This document shows, piece by piece, positions 20,401 to 31,901 of a stretch of DNA of 60,908 bases. The notes beneath the pieces were generated by a model. The model saw only the letters and a list, made by a program, of their open reading frames with translations, had not been told where the DNA came from and did no database searches. Both the position numbers and the translations under genes were made by a program. This stretch comes from Trametopsis cervina (lineage: Eukaryota > Basidiomycota > Agaricomycetes > Polyporales > Irpicaceae). The stretch is from assembly GCA_022385755.1 (NCBI GenBank), contig MU278373.1:366092-426999 (forward strand). The letters are read 5' to 3'. Positions within the stretch are counted from its first letter, which is position 1. Every line of letters starts with the position of its first letter.

Positions 20401-23400
20401 ACGGGTTACCCCACAGTCCGCTTTTTGGCAGGTCCCGCGCATACTGTACGACGCTCTAGACGTTGCGGTGTGTCCGTCGGTACCGGTCGTCTTGGCAAGC
20501 GCATCCATCCATCCTCAATGCAGGCACGATTGAACAGGCGACCGTCCTCTGTCTTAGCATCTCGCACCGGACGGGCTGGACAGTTATGTGTCGTCCGTAA
20601 AGCACCGTCGGCACCGAGTACGAGCCTCGTCCGTCTTCAGTCCTTGGCCTACCTACAATAGAAGACACAAACACTCTCCGGGTCCCTCTGCCATACCATC
20701 TCGTACAGGACGGGATACGCGTGTGCGGCAGGACGTGCTGTATCGTGAGTACCGCTTGTTCAACGACTGGATTCGTCTTCAACTGGACTTCAATAGAACC
20801 GACGTCCGCTCTCCTTCGACACACGACGACCTAGTAGGAGGCTTGAACAGAATTTGTGTCGTCCGTACACCACCATCAGCACCGATCGCCTTGACGAGCA
20901 GATTCATCCCGAATTCTACGACCATAAGACGGACGGTCCCTCTCCTCGTCCCTCTGCCATACCATCTCGTACAGGACAGGCTGGGCATGTACAGCAGGAC
21001 GTGTTCCATCCGTGCTGTATCGTGAATACTGGTAGTTGGAACGAGTGCATTTGTCTTCAACTAAACTTCAACAGAACCGACGTCTGCTCTCCCATGTCTC
21101 CTCCGACTCGCGACGGGCTGGAAGAAGGCATAAAATGAAAAGAGTCCACAAAGCATGACCGGCCCCGACCACCTAAGCGGTCGAGTACGCGCCTGTTTAT
21201 CCTCAACCTCTCAGCACATACACTACAACAGACGGCCGTCCTCTGGGTCCCTCTCTCGTCCTATCGCGTACAAGACGGGCTGGGCGTGTCCCATCCGCGT
21301 TGTATTGTATTGTGAGTATTGGTAATTCAAACGAGTACATTCGTCTGCTGCCTTCCGATACACGATGGCCTGGCAGGAGCCGTGAGTGGACAAGATGCAC
21401 CGATCGCCCTGACAAGCAGATTCATCCCGCATTCTACCACCATAACACGGGCGATCGCTCTCCAGGTCCCTCTGCCATGCCATCTCGCGCAGGACGGGCT
21501 ACGCGTGTATTCCATCCGTGCTATATTGTGAGTACCGCCTGCCCAAACGAGTGCATTTGTCGTGAACTGAACTTCGACAGATCCGACGTCTGCTCTCCCA
21601 TGTCTCCTCCGACTCACGACGGGATGGCAGGATGCATGAATAGAATAGGCCGGCCGTAGAGCACCGTAAGCACCGCAAGTTCAAGTTCCAACCAGCGAGT
21701 TTCATCTTCAACTCCACCACAATGCAATCGACGTCCGCTCCCAACTCGCGACGGACTGGAAGAAGGCGTAAAATGAAAAGAGTCCACAACACACCGGTGA
21801 ATACGGGCCTCACGCGTCCTCAGCCCCTCAACCTGCCTACACTACAACAGACGGCCGTCCTCGAGAGCCCTCTCTCGCACCATTTTGCACAGGAGGGGCA
21901 AGACGTACACACTGAGGGCGGGCTGCGATGCGTTTCATGCTGTACTGTGAGCACTGATTATTAAAACGAGCGGATTCGACTGAACCATTATAGAACCGAC
22001 GTCCGCTCCTCCGACACAGCACAGACTGGCAGAAGGGGTGAAATGAAAGAGTCCGCTAAGCACCGATAGCGCCGATCGACTGAACGGGCGAATACGATCC
22101 TCGCGCGTCCTCAGCCTCCCAGACTACCCGCGACAGAACACACGACAGCTCTCCCCATCCCTCCCTCTTATCTCTTATTAATCTCGCACCGGACAGGCCT
22201 GAGGGGCCAGCCGCGCTACGTTTACTGCTGGACCGCGAGCACCGGCTAGCTGGTCCTGCACGCAAACGCAAACGCGTATTCGACTGAACCGCAATAGAAC
22301 GCACGTCTGCCATTCGACTCACGACGGACTTGCTGTGGTCGTGGATGGACGAGCGCGTTTCGTCGGTACTGATCGTCCTGATAGCGAGTACGAGCCGAGG
22401 CTGTGAGCGCTACAGAACCACGCGTCCGCTATGCACAGGATCCCTCTCGTACACGCACACGCACAGTGCTGGATGGGCTGGGCATCGGGAAGTCCCCGCT
22501 ATGCTTACACGACTTTTACCGCTCATAAGAGCGCGTAAGATTATACTGGCCTTATAATGCTTGTATGATATACGTGCAAGAACATAGCATCAATATGGAT
22601 ATAACATTATGTATAAGAGCAATCGTTAGTATCTATCATTCTCATACGCACGATATCTACCAGGGCAGATTGTTATGAACACACGCCTTGCGCCCGACGC
22701 TGAGGACGGCGCGCGAACTCCGACAGCGTGAGCGCCTCACATTCCGCTCAACTTCTACCTCTACCTGCCAGCATGGTGAGCGGTCGCGACGAGAGCGGGG
22801 CTGGCAACGTGGACCAAACCTGAGGACTCACGGCTGCCAACCCCCTTCACTCTCTGAGCTCGGCTGACCACTGTCTCTGCATTCTGGCCTTCATTTTGAT
22901 ATTCTATGCTCATCTGTTAGGCAGTGCAGTGACGAAGTAGCCAGGTATGTCAGCCTACCCATTGGTGTCCCCCTTGTGTTTGCATGCTCATATGTCTCCA
23001 TAGATCATACAACATCTCCAGGGAGGTCCTTAGTCTTGTGGCCGCCTTGCGAGTATGACCACAGGGAGGTCCTTAGTCTTGTGGCCGCCCTGTAGGTAAC
23101 AGATACCCGGTAACAGGCAACAGACAGGATGCGTTGGGACCCGGTCTCTCGCTGTGTCATCTCCAGACTCCAATAGAACGAACGTCGACGCGCAATAGAC
23201 TGGCAGAAGACGTGCAATGCAATGAAACAGTCGGTCCACAAAGCGCCGACTGGTCGAATGCGAGCCTCAACCTCTCAGCCTACCTACCCTACCCCAGAAC
23301 AAGAACAAGCAGCCGCCCTCTCTCATACCATCTCGTATATCGTATAGGACGGGAGAAGATCTAAAGCACCGAGGAGTGAGCTGCGAGCTGCTCTGTGCTG

Positions 23401-25110
23401 TACCGTGCGTATCCAGTCGTTCTACCGGTCAGCCCATCCGGTATCGAACTAACCACACCAGATCGCAGAATGCACGCACGCTTTCCACTGTACTGTACAG
23501 TGTCTCCCCTCCGGCTCAAGACGGACGGATGGACGGACGGACTGGCAGCGTGCTACGGTTTAGGCATACAGCACCGATCGTTCGGACGCCGTCGCTACAA
23601 CAAATCGAACGTCCGGTTGGCCCCCCAAACCGTGTCCTCCCCCCCCCCTGTCGTCTCGTCGAGCGCGAAATGAGAAGAGGGACGGCATCGCGTTCTACTT
23701 CTACGCGGATTTTTACCAGCGAGTTGTCTATCTCGGGTGAACTCGACAATCCACTCACCTCATCTCATCTCGTCGTACCCAGGGAAGAGGCTGAGGAGAT
23801 GGGAGGTACGGACGACCCGATATGCGCATTGGCACATCAGCAAGGAACTCAACTCGACGTCCGGTCGTGATTAGTGATTAGTGAGGTGAGTTGTCCTTCG
23901 CGGGTGGGTTCGACGATGCAATTCGGTCATCGAACTTAGCCAAATTCTGTTCGTAAAGCACCGTCGGCGCCGAGCTTCCTAACGGTCCAGTACAAGTCTC
24001 GTGCTTCATCAATACAGCAAAACAAACGCGCGTTTGACCAGGACCGCCTTCACAGGCGATGAGGAGGGGTACCGCGTTCTGCATGAAGCTCTTTCTCGCC
24101 AGTGAGTGGTCCTTCTTGGGTAAATTCGAGCATTCGCTCATGCCTCGTTTTATCCGTACAGCATCATCGATACCGATCGTTCTAGCGGGCGAGTACGACC
24201 TCGCGCATCCTCAACCTCTCAGCCTCCATACACTAGAGCGAACAGCCGTCTTCTAGATCCCTCTCCTCCATCTCGTACAGGACGGGCACGGCGTGAGCAT
24301 TCGGAGACCAGCTGCGTTGCGTTCTGTCTGTCTGGGCCGCGCAATGCGCACCGGTTTCTCAAACGAGCGGGCGGGCGCATCCTCAATTGCGTTGCATTGC
24401 GTTACACCAGAACGTGCCTCCGCTCGCCATGAAACGTGGAATGCAAAGAGTCCGCAATGCACAGACGGCGCCGATCGTCCCGATGGCCTCCCTACAACAA
24501 AATGAACACTCGTCGACCGCAGACGACCTCTCAGGTGGGACGCTGGGTCTGTCCGCACGGAGCTCTCACCAGTACCCAGTGAGTACAGTGGTTCTCTTCG
24601 CGTAGATCCGAGCACCCGCTCATCGAACCCAGCTAGGTTCTGCCCGTCGGCGCTGATGTCGGTCGGGAGAATAGGAATGTGCATCCTTGGTCCCTCGGCT
24701 TGCCTACAAGGGCAGGGACGATCGCCCTCTACATCCCGCTTGCACTGGACGGGCTGGGCTGGGATGGGCGTATGCGGTTGGCCTGGGTGCGTATTCGGCT
24801 GGGCTGTATCGTGAGCACCGTTCGTTCAGACGAGTGGACTCCATCTTCAACTGAACTCCAACAGAACCGACCTCCGCTCTTCTCCGACACATGACGGTCT
24901 GGCAGGATGCGTGAAGGGACAAGTTGCACTCCGTCCGTAAAGCACCATCGGTACAGAGTACGCGCCTCGTTCATCCTCAACCGCTCGGCCTCCCTGCCCT
25001 AGTACAAGCGGTCGTCCTCTATATCACTCTCTCGTACCGTCTCACGCAGGACGGTAAAGACGTGAAGCGCAGAGGGCTGAGCTGCGTTGCATTGTGTCCG
25101 CGATGTATCG
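20400..25110. repeat. Array of highly diverged tandem repeats
   Basis: A composite module recurs throughout. It includes CGTACAGGACGGGCTGGGC (with variants at about 20571, 20702, 20970, 21268, 21490, 22187, 23343, 24277, 24745 and 25042), GTATCGTGAGTACCG (about 20743, 21014, 21304, 21522), ACAGAACCGACGTCCGCTCTCC (about 20792, 21069, 21578, 24863) and ACGACGGGCTGGCAGGA-like words. The spacing between GTCCCTCTGCCATACC anchors is 266 bp (20682 to 20948), then about 299 and about 219 bp, so the units are not uniform. Open frames are short, differ between copies and carry no family motif. It reads as an old, non-coding satellite-like or segmentally duplicated array. Confidence 0.7.
23019..23089. 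repeat. 28-bp direct repeat
   Basis: A 28-bp word starting CAGGGAGGTCCTTAGTC and ending GTGGCCGCC occurs at 23019-23046 and 23062-23089, separated by 15 bp. It lies where the larger repeat array is interrupted (about 22560-23130). Confidence 0.8.
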
Positions 25111-25217
25111 CGAGTTTCAACTCGCACCATAGGAACATTTCTGCGCCATGAGAGACTGATTATGAATACAATTCCTGGTGATTATTATACTGCTACAATC
25201 ATTATGCTACACATCGC

Positions 25218-26450
25218 TCAGACCAAATCTTGCGTCAGGACGTACCGGTACCTCACTTTGTTGTTGCCAACTCCCTCGATCGCCTGTGCCACATCCTTCA
25301 TCGGAAGCTCTTCAATCCAGGGCTTCACCCCCTTCTTGGCTGCCAACTCGAGCATCTCCATGCACTCAGTCTTGCTCCCGACATGCGAACCGCCTACGTA
25401 CGCTCCGTTGGGGACAAAATCAAACGCGTGTAGCGTGGGGAGGGGCTTGTCCATGTCGGGGATGCCGACATTAACGAGCCGACCATGGACATATAGCATG
25501 CTGAGGAAGTCCTTGATTGGGAGCGAGGGTGTTGCATCCATGGTGGTCACGATGAGATCAAGTGCGCCTTGTAGCTTTTCAGCAAAGTTCTATTCACAGT
25601 ATGTCAGATGAAAAAAGATTGTTGCGGGGAGTTAGTCCACACCTTATCGTTCGTGTCGACAACATGATCCGCGCCGAGCTCCTTGGCATCATCCATCTTG
25701 TTGGGCGAGTGCGTAAACGCATATACTTCTGCACCGAGAGCCTTTGCAAAAAGAATAGCGTAGTGGCCAAGTCCTCCAATGCCCACAACGCCCACCTTTT
25801 TTCCAGGCCCTGCGCCGTTGGTCTTCAGTGGCGAGTAAACGGTTAAGCCGGCACAAAGCATGGTCGCTGCATGGCGAGACTCAAGTCCCTCTGGGATAGG
25901 AAAGACGAATTGCTGATGTGCGCGGATGGCAGTGGAATAGCCACCTTGCGTAACGATCCCATCAGGATATTCTGCATTCTAACGTGATGAAAGGGTTGGT
26001 TTCTTCATCGGTGCATATATAAGAGAACTCACATATGTGTCGATCTGCTTCGGACAGTAGTTCTCGTACCCATCCTGGCACTGGCGACACTCCAAGCAGG
26101 CGCCGATCTGGGCTCCAACACCGACACGGTCTCCGACCTTGATGCCTTTCACGTTCTCGCCCACACGTGTCGCCTTCCCAACTATCTCATGCCCAACGAT
26201 GAGGGGGAGCTTGCTTTCTCCCCAGCCCTGCTTGAGGGTGTGCACGTCCGAGCCGCAGACACCGCAATGGGTGATGGCGAGTTCGACGTCGTCAGGTTGG
26301 AAGGTCTTGGGCTTGAAGGAACAGATCTGGAGGTCGGTAAAGTTCTTTGGGTCTGCGAGCGGGTTCTCAGCATTTAATGTTTCAAGCACGATGCCGCTGT
26401 TGCGTACCTGTCAGAGCGTACCCTTTGAATTCGAGTTCTGCCTTGGACAT
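25218..26450 (-). CDS. Zinc-dependent alcohol dehydrogenase, cinnamyl-ADH type (copy A)
   Basis: Four exons (26408-26450, 26033-26352, 25643-25978, 25218-25589) encode 356 aa, typical of NADP(H)-dependent CAD/Adh6-like enzymes that interconvert alcohols and aldehydes, probably in the cytosol. The catalytic zinc ligands sit in CGVCGSDVH and GHEIVG, and the structural zinc cysteines in CLECRQCQDGYENYC. The Rossmann motif is GIGGLGHYA. A THSPNK turn follows the second strand, where CAD-type enzymes hold Ser/Lys for the NADP phosphate. The start MSKAELEFKGYALTG matches copy B. It lies 821 bp downstream of copy B in the same orientation with the same intron positions, so the pair arose by tandem duplication. 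A TATATA lies about 100 bp upstream. Substrate is unknown; aryl aldehydes would fit a wood or litter fungus. Confidence 0.9.
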
Positions 26451-27271
26451 AGTGATTCAAGTGGGCGAGTTGTACCAAGGAGAGGAACCAAGTGGTTCTG
26501 GGAAGAGCAGTGTAGAGTGTGCACGACGCCCTCCTCCATCCCTCTTGCTGTATATAGCCCGAGGCAGGTGAAGGAGCGTGGATGACGTCGGTGCATACGA
26601 AGAGGGCGGGGCGGATCGACACCACAGCTGGTGAGCGTTACTCGTACTCGTCTTGCCTATTTAGGCTGCGGCAGGTTGTGTGATGGTGTCAGACGTTCCC
26701 AGTCGCTCATCCACTCCTCGTTCAAGCCACCGTGACTAGCATATCTCACTAGTGCGCAGCTTTTCCCCAGCTGCTGAGGTGTTCACCGGATTGGCTAATT
26801 TGCTTGTCGTAGGCTTCGCTGTTTGGTGGATCATGGCAGTGCCGGAAGAAATCAGCTCAAACGTGTGTCACAGTGCTTACCGACTGATAATTTGAGGTAC
26901 TCCATAAGGACTGTAGGAATGCAGCCGTACAGCCATTGTCTCACATGTAGACTACGTTTATTGCGCTCATCCTGCTGCGGTGAGCGCAGCTAAATCCGCC
27001 CATGCGCTGTAATCAAAATCCAGCTGCCCTGTGAGATCCTTGCCCTGGACCCCGAGAAGAATCCATTCAACTTCATGCCCACAACAACGCTATACGAGGC
27101 CTGAGCACCTTCAAATTCTTGAATAACATTCATATAACAAACGGTACACCCCAGCGCGATCCCCCACCGTAGCGATCCCTGGAAGGCTGTGCCTACATCT
27201 ACAAATTCATTATGCTAGCTATTCTACATGTTCTACGTATGCTACATTTTGACGTCTTTTCCCAACAGAGC
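26451..27271. other. Spacer between the two alcohol dehydrogenase genes
   Basis: No gene is visible. The segment near 26451-26700 is the promoter of copy A, and the part nearer 27270 is the 3' flank of copy B. Confidence 0.5.
26551..26556 (-). promoter_or_regulatory. TATA-box candidate for alcohol dehydrogenase copy A
   Basis: TATATA in a GC-rich context, about 100 bp upstream of the start codon at 26450. Confidence 0.5.
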
Positions 27272-28524
27272 TTACGCCATATCCTGCGTCAGCACATACC
27301 GATACTTCACTGCGTTCTTCCCAACGCCCTCGATCGCCTTCTTTGCGTCCTTCATTGGTAATTCCTCGATCCACGGCCTGATCCCCTTGCTCGCCGCGAG
27401 CTCAAGCATTTCCAGGCACTCGCTCTTACTCCCGACGTGCGAACCGCCAATGAATGCACCATTGAGGACAAAGTCGAAGGCGTGCATGGTTGGGAGGGGC
27501 TTATCCATGTCTGGGATGCCGACATTGATAAGGCTGCCGTGCACGTACAGCATGCGGAGGAATTGCTGAATGGGAAGCGAGGGCGTCGCATCCATCGTTG
27601 TGATGATGATGTCGAACGTACCTGACAATTTCTCCGCAAAGTTCTACAAACGCACGCAACACAGCCATGAGAAGGGAAAAATGCTGAGGGAGGTGAGTCA
27701 ATACATACCTTGTCGTTTGTGTCAACAACGTGGTCTGCGCCAAGCTTCTTAGCGTCCTCCATCTTATGTGGCGAGTGCGTGAACGCGTATACTTCAGCAC
27801 CAAGCGCCTTCCCAAACAGGATGGCATAGTGGCCGAGTCCACCGATGCCCACGACGCCCACCTTCTTTCCAGGACCAGCGCCGTTGCGCTTTAGCGGCGA
27901 GTACACGGTCAAACCAGCGCAAAACATTGACGCGGCGTCGCGTGACTCGAGTGCGTCGGGGATGGGGAATACGAACTGCTGGTGTGCGCGGATTCCGGTC
28001 GCATATCCACCGTGCGTGACGACACCATCTGGATATTCCGAGTTCTGTATGTCGAGCACCCGTATAGGTCAGTACACCAGTACTCATATACGGAAGGACG
28101 CAGGGCACTCACGTAGGTGTGGATCATCTTGGGGCAGTAGTTCTCGAAGCCCTCCTTGCACTGGCGGCATTCCATGCACGAGCCGATCTGAGCGCCGACA
28201 CCGACACGGTCGCCGACTTTGATGCTCTTGACCTTTTCGCCGACGCGGGTCACCTTCCCAACGATCTCGTGGCCGACGACGAGGGGCAGCTTCGTCTCTC
28301 CCCACCCCTGCTTCAGCGTGTGCACGTCTGAGCCACACACGCCGCAGTGCGTGATCGCAACCTCCACATCGTCCGCCTCGAACGTCTTCGGCGTGAAGGA
28401 TGTCACCTTGAGGTCGCTGAAAGTTTTCGGGTCTGTCAAAGCGACCGTCAGAAAGCCTCGGAGGACTGCACGAAGGTCGCTCACCGGTGAGTGCATATCC
28501 TTTGAATTCGAGCTCGGTAGACAT
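27272..28524 (-). CDS. Zinc-dependent alcohol dehydrogenase, cinnamyl-ADH type (copy B)
   Basis: Four exons (28485-28524, 28113-28432, 27709-28044, 27272-27643) encode 355 aa. Exons 2-4 have exactly the lengths of copy A (320, 336, 372 nt) and the same phases. Zinc ligands are in CGVCGSDVH, GHEIVG and CMECRQCKEGFENYC, and the cofactor motif GIGGLGHYAILF is intact. Compared with copy A, codons are more often C/G-ending and introns differ in length and sequence, so the duplication is not recent. A TATTTAA lies about 125 bp upstream. The role is the same class of NADP(H)-linked alcohol/aldehyde conversion; specialisation between copies cannot be judged here. Confidence 0.9.
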
Positions 28525-29248
28525 GATTATCGTGTATTTCGAGTGAAGAATGCCAGTAGTGCGAATAAAGCGGAAGAAATACGATGGAGATGAAGAGAGA
28601 AACCGTGAGGGATTAATTGGCGCACCGTACCCTCGTCTTCATCCACGATTAAATACTCGGAAAGAAAAAAAAATCGCCCGATAGGTATACCGCTGCATGA
28701 CGTCGGCGCATGCACGGTATGTGCGAAGGTACGGGGACGACTGTAAAGATGAGCCGACACAACCGTATACGCGACGGGCGCCATCGATCGTGTCGAGCAC
28801 TGCAGCGAAATAAGAATTACGCATCGCGCTCCTCCTGTCTCTTTGTCATCCATCCCCCCTGCTCTTGCTGGGGTGAGCTGGATATCGTTCTTTCCGCTTG
28901 TTTCCCACGCGCCACGGAGTTCGTCAAGCCGGGTGTGGCTACACGTTCTTAGCCGACTATTAAATATTAACGCGGCTCTTATATGCATGCACCAGAGATG
29001 AATCTCTGCCCGTCATACTGTACGCGTTATTGGCAGGCTTTATGAAGCAGTATGGCGGTTGTAGCTGGGTATGTCAGAAGCGGCTACCGGTACCTGTAAC
29101 TCCGTCGGCACAATATTGCATTAGCAAGTGTCTGGCTTCGTATCACAGGCCCTTCTTTGTCCGCATGGGATTTGGTTTGTATATAAATGTTGACTCAATA
29201 TGGATTGCGATATGGCACGCACCGTCATCGTCCATTCACTCAGGCATT
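28525..29248. other. Intergenic region upstream of alcohol dehydrogenase copy B
   Basis: It contains the promoter of copy B (TATTTAA at 28649-28655) and, at its right end, a TATATAAA (29180-29187) facing the possible small gene at 29249. No coding sequence is supported. Confidence 0.5.
28649..28655 (-). promoter_or_regulatory. TATA-box candidate for alcohol dehydrogenase copy B
   Basis: TATTTAA on the minus strand, about 125 bp upstream of the start at 28524. Confidence 0.45.
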
Positions 29249-29623
29249 ATGTCTGGTACATCCTCGATTGATGCCAACAACGGATTCCTTTACAAGGCCT
29301 GCATCGTAAGAGCTGCCGATATCCTAAAACAACAGAAAAAAGTCAGTCATCGTCTGTGGAGAGTGCAGCTTTCCGCAATGGATGTCTTAGCCGGGAGGGC
29401 CGAACTCGCACACATGAACCCACACGAGCCAACGGCTTTGGGCGGATCAGTCGGGGTAAGCGGCAAGGAAAAACCGCAGAGAACACAGACATTTTACTTA
29501 ACCGCCCTTGAATCATGTACGTTCGCATATGAATCCCGACTAAACCGGGATAAAATAAAAGTCAACTTCACGGCTGAGCACGCTGGATTGACTCCCATCG
29601 AACCAGAAGCACGAGTGGAATAG
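29249..29623 (+). CDS. Possible small unknown protein (124 aa)
   Basis: An ATG at 29249 follows TATATAAA (29180-29187) by about 60 bp and opens 124 codons to TAG at 29621-29623 without needing an intron. The product begins MSGTSSIDANNGFLYKACIV, then has a basic amphipathic stretch (ADILKQQKKVSHRLWRVQL) and an unstructured C-terminus. The frame is open further upstream to 29030, but that part is Cys/Trp-rich and lacks a promoter. No family is recognised. It may be a chance open frame. Confidence 0.35.
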   Translation: MSGTSSIDANNGFLYKACIVRAADILKQQKKVSHRLWRVQLSAMDVLAGRAELAHMNPHEPTALGGSVGVSGKEKPQRTQTFYLTALESCTFAYESRLNRDKIKVNFTAEHAGLTPIEPEARVE

Positions 29624-30612
29624 TCGCGGTAAAATGCACCGAACCGTGCTCTACTGCGGCATGTGGCTCTGATACAAGCAGTAAACGCCGTGGTGCGCGA
29701 GCACTCTGAATCGTACGAAAGGACGGGCGAGTCCCGCGCATTGGCTTCCTATCGAATCAAATTGAGAGTTGACCAAACGAATTGTTCCCCGCTTGTTGGA
29801 ACAACTTCCAGAGCACGGATGGGAGGAGCGCAAGAGTCGGCCAAGCAATACATAAATCTCGCGCATGCAAACGCCGTTGTATCGCATACCGCCTCATGCA
29901 TTACTGTGAAACATCCAAGCTGTGCACCATCTCTCGATGAGTTTGTGCTTGAGCCCATACAAACAAGACTGCTCACTGGTGAAGGCTTGTGCTGAAAGCA
30001 GTGCTGCCTCTCCATTTCAGAGTCGGCGGGATAGATGGTCCTTCTACAGTGTACGGATCTTGGGTCCCTTTGTATTGTAGTCTGCCATGCTAAAGCGACC
30101 GACTTGACCGGACTCGTGGATAACAAACTCGCGCGATCACAAGCCGTGAAGCTGGACAGTCAATATATTGCCCTCTGTGAGGTTCTTCTCAATTTGACAC
30201 ATAACTCCGGGGGGTTGCCGTTGATCCAGGAGTTCGCGAACCCAATTCCGAGATATCACCGCCATGAACACGCATATGAGTGATGTGTACATGTAGAACA
30301 CCCGTAGATGACTAAAGTGAAAGCATGCAGAGTCTATCGATGAACAATGCGCAAGGTCCCTAGAAACGTCAAGCCGAAGTCCAGGAATACAAGTGAAGGA
30401 TGAGAGTCCAAGGTGAATGTGGTATGCGGCACGGAGTTGCGGAAAGATTAGAAAAGACTATGAATGCTGAGCCAATAAATACCTGTACGGTGTAGACCCT
30501 AGATAACCGAGACCATGACTGCATGCATGATGGCAAGCCATGATTGATATACCTTTTATGCCCTTCAGCGTGCCGATGCCCAAATAACACACTCGCTGCT
30601 GCGCCCGAGGCA
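29624..30612. other. Intergenic; nothing supported
   Basis: Overlapping open frames occur on both strands without splice-consistent partners or domain motifs. I see no gene here. Confidence 0.45.
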
Positions 30613-31448
30613 TTACTTGTGCGTAGGACCAGCAGGAGGCGGTAAGCCGGTGGGGGACGTAGGGTCAGTGTTACACACCGCCAACGTCCCAAAGTCGTAT
30701 AACATCGAGTCCGGTGACTGCGAGCGCGCGAGATCCCACTGCTCCTTCAAGGCCTGCGGTGGCTGATGAACGCTCTGGCTACGCTGTGTCTCGGGGTAAT
30801 GCGAGCTGCTTCCGCCGTGGGAGCTGGCCGTCTTCGTCGTTGCGATCGTCGCGTCACGCCCGACCGACACCGGCCTGTCGTTGAGTCCTGCAGCATCAAG
30901 AATCGTCGCAATGGGATGGTCGATGAGCCGGCTCTGCTCGTAGTCGAGTTCCACCGTAGGCAGGAGCTGCTCGTGGAAGATTGAGCCAGACGTGCTACGC
31001 GAGTGTAACCCCGGCACTCCAGCGTAGTAGGGCGACGGCCGCGTCGCGTCCATCGGGATGGCATTCGACATTGCCCCTCTGTATCTGCTGCTGCTCGAGG
31101 CGACAGACGGCGGGTATCGCGCCGCACCTATACCGGGCCCTCCTCCACTGCTCCCTCCGTCAATCACCCAGTCATCGTCCTCATCGTCGAGCAGGTTCTT
31201 TCTCCCCCGTCCGCCAAACACACGCAGCTTCTTGTAGCGCATACGGACGGTTTTGGAGCGGCCCAGAAAGAGAATGAGGGCGAGTATGATGAGGAGAAGC
31301 GTCTCTCTCTCCCACTCTGGATTCGACGACCCGTCTTGCGCTGCTCAGTAGCCTCACTAGGGTGTTGGTATGCGGTCGTCACAGTCGCAGTCGGCAGACC
31401 CACAGCATCGCGTCTCCGCGCTCGATTGCGGAGATCCGGGATGCCCAT
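30613..31448 (-). CDS. Putative single-pass membrane protein with an acidic, Ser-rich tail
   Basis: The main exon (30613-31316) encodes a hydrophobic helix (TLLLIILALILFLG), then a basic stop-transfer segment (RSKTVRMRYKKLRVFGGRGR), an acidic patch (DDEDDDWVIDGG) and a Ser/Pro-rich tail ending at 30613. An exon at 31358-31448 starting MGIPDLRNRARRR joins it in phase through a GTGAGG...ATCCAG intron of only 41 bp, giving 264 aa. Two doubts remain: the intron is shorter than others in the window, and a TTATAAAT (31465-31472) lies only about 20 bp upstream of that ATG, so the true 5' end may differ. The layout suggests a membrane anchor with a long cytosolic tail. No family is recognised. Confidence 0.5.
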
Positions 31449-31901
31449 CGTCGTCCAGCGCGCGTTATAAATTACTCTCGGTGGCCAGCAGAGGAGTGAA
31501 ACAGTCGCTTAAGATGAGAGAGCAGGCATGAGGACGTGTTTTGTTAAGCAAGAGCTCATCATCGAGAGCGGGTTGCGCAGTCCTTGTGACGGAATGAGGC
31601 GGTGCTACTGGCATACCGACAATGCGGCCCAATGCAGTAACACAGCGCTCTTCGCTCGTGACGGGTCAAATCGTTTGACCAGACACAAGTCAGTACACAG
31701 TCTCGCCATTTGTGAACGCGTCATAGGCGTGAGCACCCTCACAAACTGCTCTCTGAGCGTACGGCAACATGGCTAAATATTATAGGATGTAAGCTCCCAA
31801 CTCTTGTTTGGCAATTGACCTGCAAAATAACGTGCAATAATACACGATACTATTTGAGTTCTTGATACACTACAATGCCCAAAGATACACAGCCTTTATT
31901 T
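31449..31901. other. Spacer between the membrane protein and the nitrite reductase 3' end
   Basis: No gene is visible. It carries the promoter of the leftward membrane-protein gene and the nitrite reductase 3' flank. Confidence 0.5.

Noticed and set aside
20400..25110. CRISPR-like or multi-gene array
   Set aside because: Units are hundreds of bases long, strongly diverged and unevenly spaced. There is no short exact repeat with unique spacers, and the organism is a fungus.
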